Assembly: GCA_002197995.1 (NCBI GenBank)
Contig: NGZR01000003.1
Location: 806,001-870,000, forward strand
Source: Gaeumannomyces sp. JS-464
Taxonomy: Eukaryota; Ascomycota; Sordariomycetes; Magnaporthales; Magnaporthaceae
DNA length: 64,000 nucleotides
Direction of reading: 5' to 3'
The stretch's first letter is position 1; each line of letters starts with the position of its first letter. The translations under genes and the position numbers were made by a program. Shown one piece after another: positions 36,213 to 47,965 of the stretch. A model generated the notes under the pieces. That model made no database searches. It was not told the DNA's origin and worked only from the letters and a program-made list of their open reading frames with translations.

Positions 36213-37503
36213 TGGCCATCGGCCCATCTTTCTTCGCTGTGTGTCGTCTTTCTTCATGTTCCTGTTGTCACGCTGATCACGCCGCCACTCATCAGGTTGT
36301 GTAAAATTCGCCGCCATTGCTTTTCAGATGGGCTTCTTGACGGTATTTCTATGGTGTCCGGCGTTTGGAGGGGTGCATACATGATCCAATATAGATCTAT
36401 TCCCGGCAGCGTTCGTCCATACCTGTATCACGAGGTATCAGCAGTTTTGTATAAATTGTCACTTGAAATCTGAGCCAGCGGCACATGAGCACCCATGGTA
36501 TAGTGAGGTATCCAATAATCTTCTGCTGATGCTAGATTCGTACACTGGCCCGAGCTGATACAATGGCCGCCCCCATTGCTACCTAGGGTACAACAAACCC
36601 TTGCTCCCACCTGTTCCTTGAGATGGTGCATCCCGTCCGCGAGGCGGAACTCGACGCTCCCCTGTCTGGATTTCCAGTCAAACGAGAGGCAATGCCAACA
36701 CAACGGTGCGCCGTAGATGAGATGCTACACAATTAGCTAGGAAGGGCAAGGTTCGTAAGATAATAAGGTAAAATTCCATCAAGCGCCGAGCTGCGTCAGA
36801 GGTATTCAAACCCAGGAACATGGAAGCTCCAAGCCGAAATTGTAAAAATCGAAGGAAGCCGAACAGATGAAATAAAGGCTAGAACAAAGAACACGAGTGA
36901 AGTTTAAGGACAAAAAAAAAAAAGCCTGTCCATGCCCTGTGTTTTCATGCGTCTGGAAAACGAATGATGAGACCATCACAGAATGCCGAAGGGGTATAAC
37001 AAAAGTTCGAGGCCGCAGAGGTTCGGTCGTGAAGAGAGAACAGTAGTAGAGCTTTTGCTGAAGGAAAAGAAGAGCGAGACAACAACAAAAGAAAAAAAAA
37101 AAGGACAAAGGCCCCCCAACCCAGAATTCTATCATCGTTGTATGGGTACCCGAACAGGGGTCCTGCGCCCCAGGATCGCCAAGAATCTTGGACTTGTAGT
37201 AGTAGCTATTGTGGTAGCAGTGGGAGGGATGAGTGGGGTTTGCTCCGCAAGACATGACATCCGCACACAGGGTAATATCAAGTCGTAAAAGGCGTGGTCG
37301 GTCGTTAGGATGTCGGGCGTAGGTTGTGTTTGTTTCTGCAGACGATGAGATTGCAGAGACAGGACGGTGGCCCAACAATGCTTGGCCTGACCCGGAGCGT
37401 ACCGTTTTCAACCCTGGGCTGTTGGAAATCCTCGCTTCGAGTGCTTTGCACTGACGACGTCCCATTTCGCTCGTCCACGCGTAGCTCCGCACAATAGACG
37501 GTA
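36213..37503. other. Convergent intergenic region, RRS1/RhoGAP
   Basis: About 1.3 kb of 3'-flanking sequence. AT-richer than neighbouring genes, with short A runs near 36911 and 37087. No gene recognised. Confidence 0.5.
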
Positions 37504-39940
37504 CTAGAAGCCCAAGGGCGACAGCGGCTTTATCGGCGACAATGGCCGCATGTCCCCTGACCTCCTTGGTGGTGTCGTCTCTCGTGGGTTGCTATCGATG
37601 GTAAGACTGGGCATCGTCGATGTCGACACCACACTACCGTTGTCGGTTGGCTGAGCCTTCTTCTTGAGACGTGACTTCTGCGGCTGTTGCTGCTGCACCT
37701 GCAGCTGTGATTGTTGCTGCTGTACTTGCTGCTGCTGCTCGCCCTGGTTCGATTGCTTGCTGCTGTCCGACGATGATACGAGGCGCACATCCTGGACCGG
37801 CGCACCCGTGGCAATGTCCTCGGCACGTGGTGTAGCTTTTCTTGACGAAGGCTCTGACAAACCTAGCGGCGGCGGCTGATCAAAGAGCAGATATTCCTCC
37901 TCAATGTACTTTGCCTCGTCCTTGCAGCCCTTCCAGCAGTCTCGCCAGTCGCAGACCAAGAATTTGAAGCAGAAGGCATCGATCTTCATGCATGGTTGGA
38001 AGCAGATGCATAGATTGCGGAAGTCCATCTTGTTCTTGTCTGAGTGGGCGAGAAGCAGACTGAGGTGGCATGTGATGGCGAAGAGGAGATAGTAGTTGAA
38101 CGGTGACAGGTTGGAGAGCTCCTCGATCAGAAGAGGCGGGACCGTCTCGGCGCCGGCGCACTCCTTGGCTATCCTCTCCTGAGCCTCTTTCGGAAACAGC
38201 TCGTCTGGGAGCTGGCGGAGCCAGGCCTTGAGCATCGAACCGATAATGTTGATGTCGTACAAGTCCTTCTGGTTAAAAAGGTCGACGTCGTATTCTAGTG
38301 CACGAGAAAAGGGTCAGCGCCAGACGATTCAAGAGACATCGGGGGACGGTGAAAGTATGCTTACCTTCGTCGAATTTGCGCTGCCATTTCTTGATTTGTG
38401 GACCACTTCCCGGGACACGGTAGAGACCCTCAACCTCGGTGCCCTTGTAGTTCAAGTAGTCGATAGCCCGCCAGGGAAATGCGGGCATCCAGAATTCCGT
38501 CTTGTCGCGAGAGTCCTCCAGCCGCTTCGAGATGCGCGTGCGCCGAACTTGGTCCCGCAAAGGCAGATTCAGCACCTTGAGCTGGTAGTGCTCATCGTCC
38601 ACAATGGGCTCCTTCTCAGTTGTGCTTCCACTCCTCCCGCCCTTGCCAAACAGGCCCTTGCTTATGATATCAGCCGCCTTGCTCCCCGAGTTCTTCAGGC
38701 CACTCAAGAAGGCAGAACCTCCGTTCTCGCGAGATGTCGAGGTATGGGTCCGGCCATGGTGATACTCCCTATCGCGATTGCTGTGGTTCTCCTTGTCGCG
38801 CCCCGAGTCGCCACGTGCGCGGGTTCTCTCGGCCCTGTCAGCCGAGTGGTTTCGTACGGCCGAAGACATCATATCGCGGAAGCTGCGGTCGGACTGCGCG
38901 GGTGCGGTTCGTAGTGGGGTTGCCGCCGTATGCGCCCGTTCTGGCTCGGCTGGGCCCTCGGGCACCACCAGCGCTTCCTTCTCTTTGGGGCTAGTGTTTT
39001 CTTTGTCCTGAAGAGACCGCTGGCGGCCAAGAAGAGCAAACGGCTTCGGTTTTCCTCGCTTCGACGATGTCGTGGCTTCGCAGTCGGCAGATGATGCCAG
39101 CGACACTTCAGATTTTGAAGGCAGCGAGGCTATTTGCTTTTGGATATGGTCTGCGATGTGGGATGAGTCTACATGTTTGACAGATCAATGGTCAGAATAA
39201 AGTCTGCGTCTGGGTTGAGAAGGGTAGTAAGTAGAGTGAGTGGCGTTGCGCCAACCCAAACTTTAGTCATGCCCCCTGGGGTTCCTTTGTGCTGTCTTAC
39301 CGGAATGTTTGTGACTTTGCTTGGTCATTTTCGAGTGCTCGGTGCCTTTCGGCATAGTTTCGCTGCGCCTGGTATCGGTGGCAGATCGCGAGGGCGTAGG
39401 CTTGGCAAAATTGAAAAAGAATCCAGACTTGGGCGTTTCGACCGGGCGCTGCAAGGGCATCTGTGGTGGCAGCTGGAGAGCGGCTCCCTGCTGCTGGCTC
39501 GGGGCCTGACCACCGTCGGCGGGCTGGCTAGGGTAGGCGATGCCCAGGCCCTGCGGCTCACGCACTTCGGGCAGGCCCTGGTACGGCTGTTCCAGCGCCG
39601 ACGAGATTAGAGGATATTGGCTTTCGTCCTGGGGGCGGTACTGTGCCTGTGGTGTTTGCTGGTGGTGCCGTTGTTGCGGCTGTTGGACGGGCGGCTGGTT
39701 CTGTGCCTGGATTTCGGCGGGGGCCTGCAAGGAAGGCGAGGTGCTGGCGACTGGGGACTTCTTGTGGGTGAAACGGAATGGCGAGCGCGGGGACCTAGGC
39801 GACTTTGGAGACCTTGGCTCGGTCGGAGAGTCGGTATGCTGTGTTTCGCCGGCAGAACGTTGGTTGCTGCCCGCAGCAGCAGCAACAGCAGCAGTGGTCT
39901 CTGAGAGCGTCAGCGGCACAGGGGCGGGTTTGCGTCCCAT
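37504..39940 (-). CDS. Rho GTPase-activating protein
   Basis: RhoGAP-domain protein, expected to switch off a Rho/Cdc42 GTPase in polarity or wall control. Exons 39940-39301, 39168-38365 and 38294-37504 give 744 residues starting MGRKPAPVPLTLSE. The N-terminal half is Ser/Pro/Gln-rich and disordered, with SPKSPRSPRSPFRFTHKKSP. The GAP domain, about residues 385-600, has GTEVEGLYRVPGSG with the arginine finger, YDVDLFNQKDLYDINIIGSM, LKAWLRQLPDELFP, and NLSPFNYYLLFAITCHLSLL with NLCICFQPCM. The tail has a Gln-rich run (37683-37741) and PLSPIKPLSPLGF. The gene is intact. Known fungal RhoGAPs often add PH, LIM or FCH domains; none is seen, so no specific name is given. Confidence 0.9.
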
Positions 39941-42900
39941 TGTGGCCGTGAAATGCGTTGGGCCACAGGTCCAGCGGCGCGTCCTTCTTCCTGATTCGTA
40001 GTTTTGCCGCGGGAGCAAACCCAGGCTTCCGCGTGGCCCGCCTCTGTATCACAGTGTCGGGGCGCAAATAGGCAGATTTGGGGCCTGCGACAAATTTGGG
40101 AGGGGGTGTGGGAGGGGCCCAGGGCCAGAATGGTCGGGGGTCGGGGGTCGGGGTGGGCGAGGGGGAGTACCGGTACCTCGTCAGTGGAAGAAGTGGAGGA
40201 CACGACAACAGGGTCGGGGGTGGTATGGGGCCTGGTGGGCAGACCAGATGGCGAAGGCAGGCAGGCTGGCCGCTGGTATGGAGGTGCAGCGTGCGGTATG
40301 CACTGGAGGGACGCAGGGCGGCAGACACCTGCTACGTTGGTGGTCAGGGAAACAGGCAGGTACTCGGCCTCAGGCGGCGGCTCGCAGGTGACAAGCGGAA
40401 CAGCAACTGGCGGCGGCGATGGGACGCGTCCGCAGACGCAGGATCAGCGAGCTGACTCTGCTTGGGTCTGGGCTGCTGGATCCTCCGATGCCTGCTTGGA
40501 CCCGGCCAAGCGACAGCATGCAATGCGGTGGCACCAAACAATCCTCTCCGGGCCGGCTCCAGCAGGGCAGGGCAGGCGCCGGGTATTTTTGCCGCTGCTT
40601 GGTGCGCGCGGGCTCAGACAGGTTCGATGGCCAAGCCGATTGCCTGTTGGTTTGCGGTCTGTCGTCGTCGCACGGTTTGCAGAGATGGAGAGGACGGTTC
40701 GGGTGGGAGAAAGCAAGCAGGCGGTGTTCCGTCGGTTTGGTGCGAGCTGAGCGAGGGCTGCTGGCCGTCAGGTGTCGCTCAGCTTTAGGTTGCGTGTGCT
40801 GGTTCTTTACTTTTTTGGTTCAGCCACGCTCGGTCGCTCGGCGCCGGACTGCCGCACTCCAACCCGCACGCCAGACGTCAAGGGATGCCGGCGTCTGCTT
40901 GTCTTTGCCTTTCCTTGTGTCTCTCTTCTTTTCAATTATTACTTCTTTTTTTCCTTCCTCCTCCCCTCTCTCTATTTTGTCATGGACCAGGTGCACGTTT
41001 GACAAGTTCGGATCTTCCACGGTTGCTGGCGCGAGGCAGGCACGGCTTGGGCGGCTGCAGCACCCCATGCATGCACTGAAAACCCTAACTGCATTGGGGT
41101 CAGTGCCGCCTGGTTGTGGTGTGGCCGCTGTCCAAGGTGACGGTGTGGCGTGTGCACGTCGCCTTCCTGCTATTGAATGCCCCGGCGCAAACTCGATCAG
41201 GTCCAGTCTCTGGGGGTTCGCGCGCTGGGCTGGAGGGCTCGGCCCGTCGAATGCGCACACTGCACTGCGCCAAAAGGAAGGACGAAGAAGATGACGGACA
41301 GAAATCTTGGCCGCCCTGCTCAGTTGGAGACTCTTGACGGCGGAGCCCACTGTCGGACGGGACCTGCCTCCCTCTGCTACCTAAGCTTGTCTCGATGCCC
41401 GTCCATTCGTATTTTTTTGCATCGGGGCCACCGAAAGCTACCATCTAACCACCTACCTGTACTGTTGCCCTCTGCTCCGTCGTTGCGTGCTCGCCAGGTA
41501 GCATTCGGGTGGGGATCGAAGCCCCTGTCCCATTGCTCCATGCTCTCTCACTCCACCCTTGATTGCATCATGAATTGCGGTGATCAGCGCCAGGTGAACC
41601 CGGCCCGCTGCAGGCACCTCGTTTTTGCCATTTTCTTCCAGCCACCAGCCTGAGGAATGCAGCCGCAGGCATGTACCGGCACTAAAAGGAATAGATGCAC
41701 GGAATATTGGCGCGCTAGGCAATTGCGTCTCAAAATATCCGCGCCCCTTTTCTGGGCTAGCACTACCTAGGGAAGTATCGATATTCTGAAACGTGTTGCG
41801 TGCGCAGCACCAGGATTCAGATATCATCCAGGGGCTGGGAGTGTTGGGACGGTTCCCATCCCGTGCACACCCACATGGCACATGGCCGATTCCGCGTCCA
41901 ACCTGCTCAGCCTGAGGCAGGGAGGGGACTGGAATCACGGTGCCCAAGGAGCCAAGGTGAACACGATGTTGGATGCCCGAGGCGCACGGACACACTGCCC
42001 AAAGACTCGCCTGAAGCCACCTGTGTGCCATCCTTGGCTCGAAGCTGTCACCAGAAACCTACGGGGCCGAAATGCACCATTCCGGGTTATTGACAGATAG
42101 GCGCGCCGGGTTCTCTGTCTCCCTGCTATGCACACGGCATAAGGTCGATGGCTCAACAAGTCATGTAGCTGCATGGAGACGGGGCGTGTAGGTAGCGCGA
42201 TGCTATTCATTGATTCTTGGTCACAGGCGCACGAGCACAACAGCAACAGACGGGTTGCACTTGAGCAGCTATCCCATCTTGGTGCCATGTTGCTCCAGGC
42301 AATCCCTCGTGGACACTTAGATCACGACCCAGAATATTATCACCTTTTCCCCGCCCGCCCACTGCATCCTTTTTATGGGGCCCGTCCGACGACGGCGATC
42401 GGGGGCTTTGTGCGATGCTCGGCTTGCAGCGGGGGCGGTGAAGGGTTGAGGGCAAAAAAGGGTCCTGTTTTCCTAAATCGCCACTTTTCGAGGTGGCTGG
42501 CTCCCCACTTTCAGCGGACGAGATGTGATTTGGGGTCGTATCGAGGCAGGGGCACGGCCTCTGCGCGCGGACGATGGGGCTCAAGCTAGCGTGGGAAGAT
42601 GCAGCCAAAAACCTGGCGCTGGGCATGGACGGACTGTCGTCTTGGTTGAGCGCAGGGGAAGTGAAGCAGGCTTGGCAAGGAGGCAAGCAGGCGGCGGCCG
42701 GCGCTCGCCAGATACAGGAAACACGGCCATGCCCGGGCGGACCGCTCGACAACAGGTCCCGATTTTTACTGCTACCTTCCTGCCGCTTTGGTTCCGGATG
42801 TGGGATGGTTTGACTCACTCCCGTCCCTGTCGCATTCGTCCCTCACCATGCCGCGTCAACACTGCGAGATCCAGAAACGGCCTAGTCCAGGAACGTATCC

Positions 42901-43961
42901 CGAGCTCTGAAACTCGGCATGAGGAGGCAGGTTTGGGGAATCATTGGACGCCCAAAAGCCAAACAGCTGGCAGCCCAGTTTGCGGCGTGGGGAACTTGAA
43001 AGGTGGTGGGGTGGGCGGCCGCCTGTTCCTTAGTGTCTGTGTGTCGTGCCCCTTGTCCCATGCTCAAGCTTCCAGCAGCTTCTCGTAGGTTGCCGCTCCA
43101 GATATGCTTCTAGCATCACAGGTCCGACACAATGATCGGAGCCCAAGAATATCAGTTAAGGCATCCCCAGACGTAGTGTCCGGGAACCTAGGAACCTGTG
43201 TTTCCAGAGGTTTCGTTTGGATGGCAGGAACGTCGGGTACTGCAGTCGTCAATGCAAACTCGAACGAAGTATCGAAACATCGACAATGCGGCCGGGAAAG
43301 GCATGAACCACGTTTCTGTCCACTGTCCGCCGATCAGGGTGCAGGCTTGGTGACCGCCTCCGCCTTAATGTATTGAACCAAGCGCCGCGTCGGGTCAAGG
43401 CCGATCGGAGCTGCCGTCCCAAGAAACCGAGGATCGGACCTCGGAGTCGCTGGTTGCTGGGATGTGCGACCTACAAAATGACTGCGATATGCGATGCACA
43501 GCTCAAGATCTAGAGTCTGGCACTACCAGAGGTCCTATCATTCTTAACGAAGCGTATCATGGGATTTGGCAAGCTGCCTTCGTCCGTATGGTGGGGGGCA
43601 TCACACGACCCATGGTTGGGAACGGAGATTTCTTCTCAATTCTCGGCTCGGCAGACATGTCCGCCCGGAAGTTGACATCCCCCATCGATCCAGCCAGCGC
43701 ATCGCACCACGTCGCTAGGGTGGACGGGAATGACGAATTCCAAGGGTGCACTGCACGGTGCGGGGAGCCACAGGTCACAAGGCGGACGGCTGCTGACGTA
43801 ATCCACAGCCCCGTTTGCAACCTCACTCAAGATAGATCCCTGGCCGAAGCCCCTGAACAACAGCCTCCAACAGGGAGAGAAACACAGCACCGGCACCCTA
43901 TATCACCCGCATTCCTCCCTTGGACTCCCCTTGCACCTGCTTCTATTGGTTTCCGCCTGCC
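39941..43961. other. Four-kilobase divergent intergenic region, RhoGAP/BET2
   Basis: No gene I can support. It contains a G-run cluster at 40136-40165 close to the RhoGAP start, and a CT-rich stretch on the plus strand at about 40910-40980 of the sort found just upstream of fungal transcription starts. Open frames of 100-290 codons here have no recognisable motif, and overlapping ones on both strands look alike in composition. A non-coding transcript cannot be excluded. Confidence 0.5.
40136..40165 (+). other. G-run cluster (possible G-quadruplex)
   Basis: Five G tracts of 5, 5, 4, 3 and 5 bases separated by 1-3 bases, about 200 bases before the RhoGAP ATG, on the strand opposite the gene. 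Weaker G tracts precede it from 40098. Confidence 0.6.
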
Positions 43962-45064
43962 ATGACCTCGCCAGCCGGCGCCTTGCCCGACGAGCTGCGC
44001 CTCGCGACGGAAGCCCACGTCAAATACATCCAGAGCCTCGATACGAGGAAGGAGGACTACGACTACTGGCTGACCGAGCACCTTCGGCTAAACGGCGTCT
44101 ACTGGGGCCTCGTCGCGCTCCATCTCCTGGGTCACCCGGAAGCCCTCCCGCGAGATGCCACCATAGACTTCGTGCTATCCTGCCAGCACGAGAGCGGCGG
44201 ATTCGGCGCCGCCCCGGGCCACGATGCCCACATGCTGTCCACAGTCAGTGCTGTGCAGATCCTGGCCATGGTCGACGCCCTCGACGAGCTAGACAAGAGA
44301 GGCAAGGGGAATGCGGCGCAGGTGGGCAAGTGTGAGTCTCCCTTCTGCCGCCGCTCCCGTCGAAGCTGAAGTCGGCTTTCGGTTGCCTCAAGCTTACCGT
44401 ACCTCTCCCACTCCGTTCCCTTTTTTTTCCCCACGCGACAGTCATCGCAGACCTCCAAGACCGGCAGACCGGCACCTTTGCTGGTGATGAGTGGGGCGAG
44501 GAGGATACGCGGTTCCTCTACGGCGCCCTCAACGCCCTCTCGCTCCTGGGCCGGCTGGACCTGGTCGACGTCGGCCGGGCCGTCGAGCACGTCGCGGCGT
44601 GCGCCAACTTCGACGGCGGCTACGGCGTGCGGCCCGGCGCCGAGTCGCACTCGGGTCAGATCCTCACGTGCGTGGCGGCGCTCGCCATCGCCGGCCGGCT
44701 GGACCTGATCGACACGGACCGGCTGGGCCGCTGGCTGAGCGAGCGGCAGGTCCCCGCGGGAGGACTGAACGGGCGGCCCGAGAAGCAGGAGGACGTGTGC
44801 TACAGCTGGTGGGTGCTGGCCAGCCTCGAGATCGTCGGGCGCACGCACTGGATCGACCGCGACGCTCTTTCTGCCTTCATCCTTCGCTGCCAGGACACCG
44901 AGAGGGGTGGCGTGTCGGACAGGCCCGGGAATCAGGTTGACGTGTGGCACACGTGCTTCGGTATTGCTGGGCTCTCCCTTCTCAAGTGGCCGGGGCTCGA
45001 GGCTGTCGATCCCGTCTACTGCATGCCCAAGTCTACCATCGAGCGGGTTCTGGGCAGGAAGTAG
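43962..45064 (+). CDS. BET2: Rab geranylgeranyltransferase (type II) beta subunit
   Basis: Catalytic subunit that, with the alpha subunit and Rab escort protein, attaches geranylgeranyl groups to Rab GTPases. Exons 43962-44331 and 44442-45064 give 330 residues, usual for the family. It starts MTSPAGALPDELRLATEAHV. Prenyltransferase repeats are visible: FVLSCQHESGGFGAAPGHD, DTRFLYGALNALSLLGRLD, CANFDGGYGVRPGAESHSGQ and QVPAGGLNGRPEKQEDVCYS. The zinc ligands are the Asp and Cys of EDVCYSWW and the His of DVWHTCFG. The tail ends STIERVLGRK. The gene is intact. Confidence 0.95.
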
Positions 45065-46180
45065 CGCGGTCGAGAGGATGGGCTCAGTTGCCTGTAGCCG
45101 AGTTGATCACCTTCGTGTAGCAGAGGGTTCACATTTGATTCGGTTCTCATTTGCCTTTATGTTCTTTTGGTTTTCACATTTGTCTCACCTCGTTGTTTTT
45201 CCCAACCAGACTTGGTGGGTCATATTGCGAGTTATAATGCAAACAATACCTACTTGCCGGTTTCTCACCGGGGACCTTGTGGAATCTAAGGCAGCCATCG
45301 CATAGAAGTCTTCTGGTTATATGGTTGCCAGGGCAGCGTCCAATCGTCTCCATTGGAGCTCTCCTGGGATTATCTCCCTCCGTGATATATACGTTTTTTG
45401 GCCTTTCACTGCCATTTGATATCTCCTCTCTGCGCCTATCCTTTAGTCACCTCCATCTAATGAACACCAATATCCCCTGCATCGTTACTATCTACATAAG
45501 TGGTATCTACCTAGGTAGCCATCCACGTGCCTACCTTCATTCGCTGCAGCCTATGTCACACATCGACGCCAACGCACCACTTGGAAACGGCAGTGCTAGA
45601 GAGGGTGGCAAAGAAGCCATCACGCGCATTGGACAAGTGTCTGTCTGGCCTGTATTATGGCGGGTTTGGCGAGCATGTTGCATGTAACATCAGGTAGTCG
45701 AAAATCCACTATGCATGCCATGCAAAAGATACTCGGGTGGGGTGCTAGCTAGAGGAGACTCGAGTGAGCTGCGGGCGGAGGCCGAAGTCATCTGGAACGG
45801 AAGTGGCTGCCGCTCCCAAAGCAGACCTACGTAACCTCAACCCTTATCCGTACCAGGACCCCATTTCCCTCGTGATAAATGCCCCGAGAAGTACGTCATT
45901 CCTGCGAAAAGAGCTGCTAGCTACACCTAGGTGAGGGGCTGCACGCTGCACCTTGATGGCAGCCGATCGTGAAGGAATCTCGTTGTGGGTCCGCCGTCCA
46001 GTTCCCTCCCGCCTTAGCTGCCTATCACGACGCGTCCAGTGCCACGACAGCTGGCGTCTTTCGAGATCCATCCATTCTCTCCGATCCCGCCAGCCTGGGA
46101 CTGGCAGAAATTTTTCATCCGATATTGTCGTTCGTTTTTCGTGACTGGACCTGACCGGACAACGGTCGACGGACTTTTTT
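45065..46180. other. Intergenic region downstream of BET2
   Basis: About 1.1 kb with the BET2 3' end and upstream promoter sequence of the next gene. It includes a perfect 12-base palindrome CTACCTAGGTAG near 45518 and CACCTAGGTG near 45924. No gene seen. Confidence 0.5.
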
Positions 46181-46182
46181 CT

Positions 46183-46190
46183 ATATAAGA
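46183..46190 (+). promoter_or_regulatory. TATA box of the 47966 gene (candidate)
   Basis: TATATAAG, followed by CT-rich sequence in which transcription could start near 46215. The nearest downstream gene on this strand starts at 47966, implying a leader of about 1.7 kb. A strong donor, GTAAGTAT at 46502, suggests an intron in that leader. Confidence 0.45.
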
Positions 46191-47965
46191 AGTCCTCCCG
46201 CCTCGACGAGACCGTTCCTCGTCCGGCTCCCGACGACCAACTTCCCTCGTCCATTTTTCCTGCCAGGCGACGGTATCTGTCTTGATATCGAATTGGCCCT
46301 CTTGGCATCCCACCACGCCCTCCTCCGACCATTCCTTTACTAAGGAAGCCTCCCCCAAACGCCAGCCTACACGCGCTTGGGCAATAAGGAAATCGAGACT
46401 CTGCACGGCAGCCACACGGATTTTCCTAGAGAACCTCTCCGGTGTCCATTCCATTTCCTTTGTCCTTGGACCTCGAGGTCAACGCCCGGATACCTAATCC
46501 GGTAAGTATATTTTCCGCTCCTCTTGGCATTCCAGCCTCCCTTGTGCTGTAGGGCGTTTCCACGACGCCCCCCTCCTCTTATCGTCATCTTCCTTCCGGC
46601 CGTTTTACCCGCCATTGTATTTCTCGCAGCGGGCCCTCATACTCTTCCCATCCCGTTTTCACTTCCAAATTTCCCGTCCAACCCTTCCACCCACTTCGAC
46701 TTTCGCCCTAACTTTCCGGTGTTTCTTATCTTTCTTCTCTTAACTTAGTGCTAACGGGCCCTCACCGATAGCCTTACGATAGGGTTCGCCTCGCTGCCCG
46801 CCGAAAGGACATTGTCGAACGAACACCGACCTGGGCGCTCTACCACGCACTTAACACCACGCGCCCGGTATACACTTCTCTACCTCCTCCGGCACTCGCA
46901 CTCCAACTACTCTCCTTCTATACATCTGGCGTTTGTTATCCAGGTGTCGCCATTTCCACAAAAACTCGGGGGGTTTTCAGCCTTGCGCAAATCACACCCC
47001 CATTGCCACACTATACCGAAGCCTGTTTTTTCGAAGCATCGGTGATTCCGGATGCAGCGGGTTATTTAATCCGACTCGAAAGGAACCACTTCATTTCCCT
47101 ACCGGCCACAAAGAATCACCTTTACGATCCACCTTATTAGAAAAGGTTGGGGCTGGACTTGCATTCCACCGCTTCTTGGTTTAGGCCACGGCGGTACTAA
47201 ACGTTGCCGCTTCGATTTTCTTCCGAAAAATACGCCTAAGTATATTTGGCCGAGCCTTCACATAAGGGCTTGGCCTATTTACACTTTAACCAAGCAACGA
47301 AAGCGGCTAGCATTAAAAAGGTATGGCTTTCCTTCACGTTTTTCCTCTCTTTTCCTGCCCGGCACGTGTTGAATGCCTTCCGGTGCGAGTTCGTACGGAA
47401 TAAACTCAAGGCCGGAAGGTGACGGGGTTTCTTTGGACCTGCTCCGCCACCGCCGTAAGTACCGGCTTTAGCCCCCGTCAGTTTGAGGTATCTCGCAACT
47501 GTTTTACAAAGATCCAACAAAAGGACGAATCCTTGATTTACCACGATTTTATGTACTTGTTTGCTGGCCGGCCTTTAAACTTTTAGAGCCTGTTGGCAGG
47601 AATGTTTTTTTTAGGAACTGGAATAGGGGGCTTTTTTTACCTTTCATATCATCTTTTTGGTATGGAATTTTGGGGCTATCCCTTTGCTTCTATCCCTTTG
47701 CCTCTATCCCCTTACTTATATATCCTTTTTTTCGTCCCTTCCACAGCCTCCTTTTTTTTCTTTTTTTTTCTTTTCTCTAAACAACCTCCTTTTTCTCTCA
47801 CTTCCATTCTCGTACATTACTTCAGGGCTCCTTGCTTGTGTATATTTGGTTCCTTTTACTTCATTTTTTCTTCTGCTTTTACGTTTCACCCCTATCTTTC
47901 TGTATTCTGTTTCCCCCTTACTTCCTATGAATTTGAGGGAAACCAGGGCTAACTTTTCGCAGAGG
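46191..47965 (+). other. Long pyrimidine-rich leader region upstream of the 47966 gene
   Basis: About 1.8 kb, rich in C and T on the plus strand, especially 47660-47930. It has several upstream ATGs. One open frame from the ATG near 47602 stops at 47952, 13 bases before the main ATG; its peptide is hydrophobic mainly because the DNA is T-rich. An in-frame ATG at 47927 could add 13 residues to the main protein. Confidence 0.45.

Noticed and set aside
40419..41294. Open frame of 291 codons between RhoGAP and BET2
   Set aside because: No ATG-proximal promoter logic, no codon bias like neighbours, no motif, and equally long frames overlap it.
47593..47952. Hydrophobic 119-codon frame resembling a small membrane protein
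   Set aside because: The Phe/Leu content follows from the T-rich leader DNA; kept only as a possible upstream frame.
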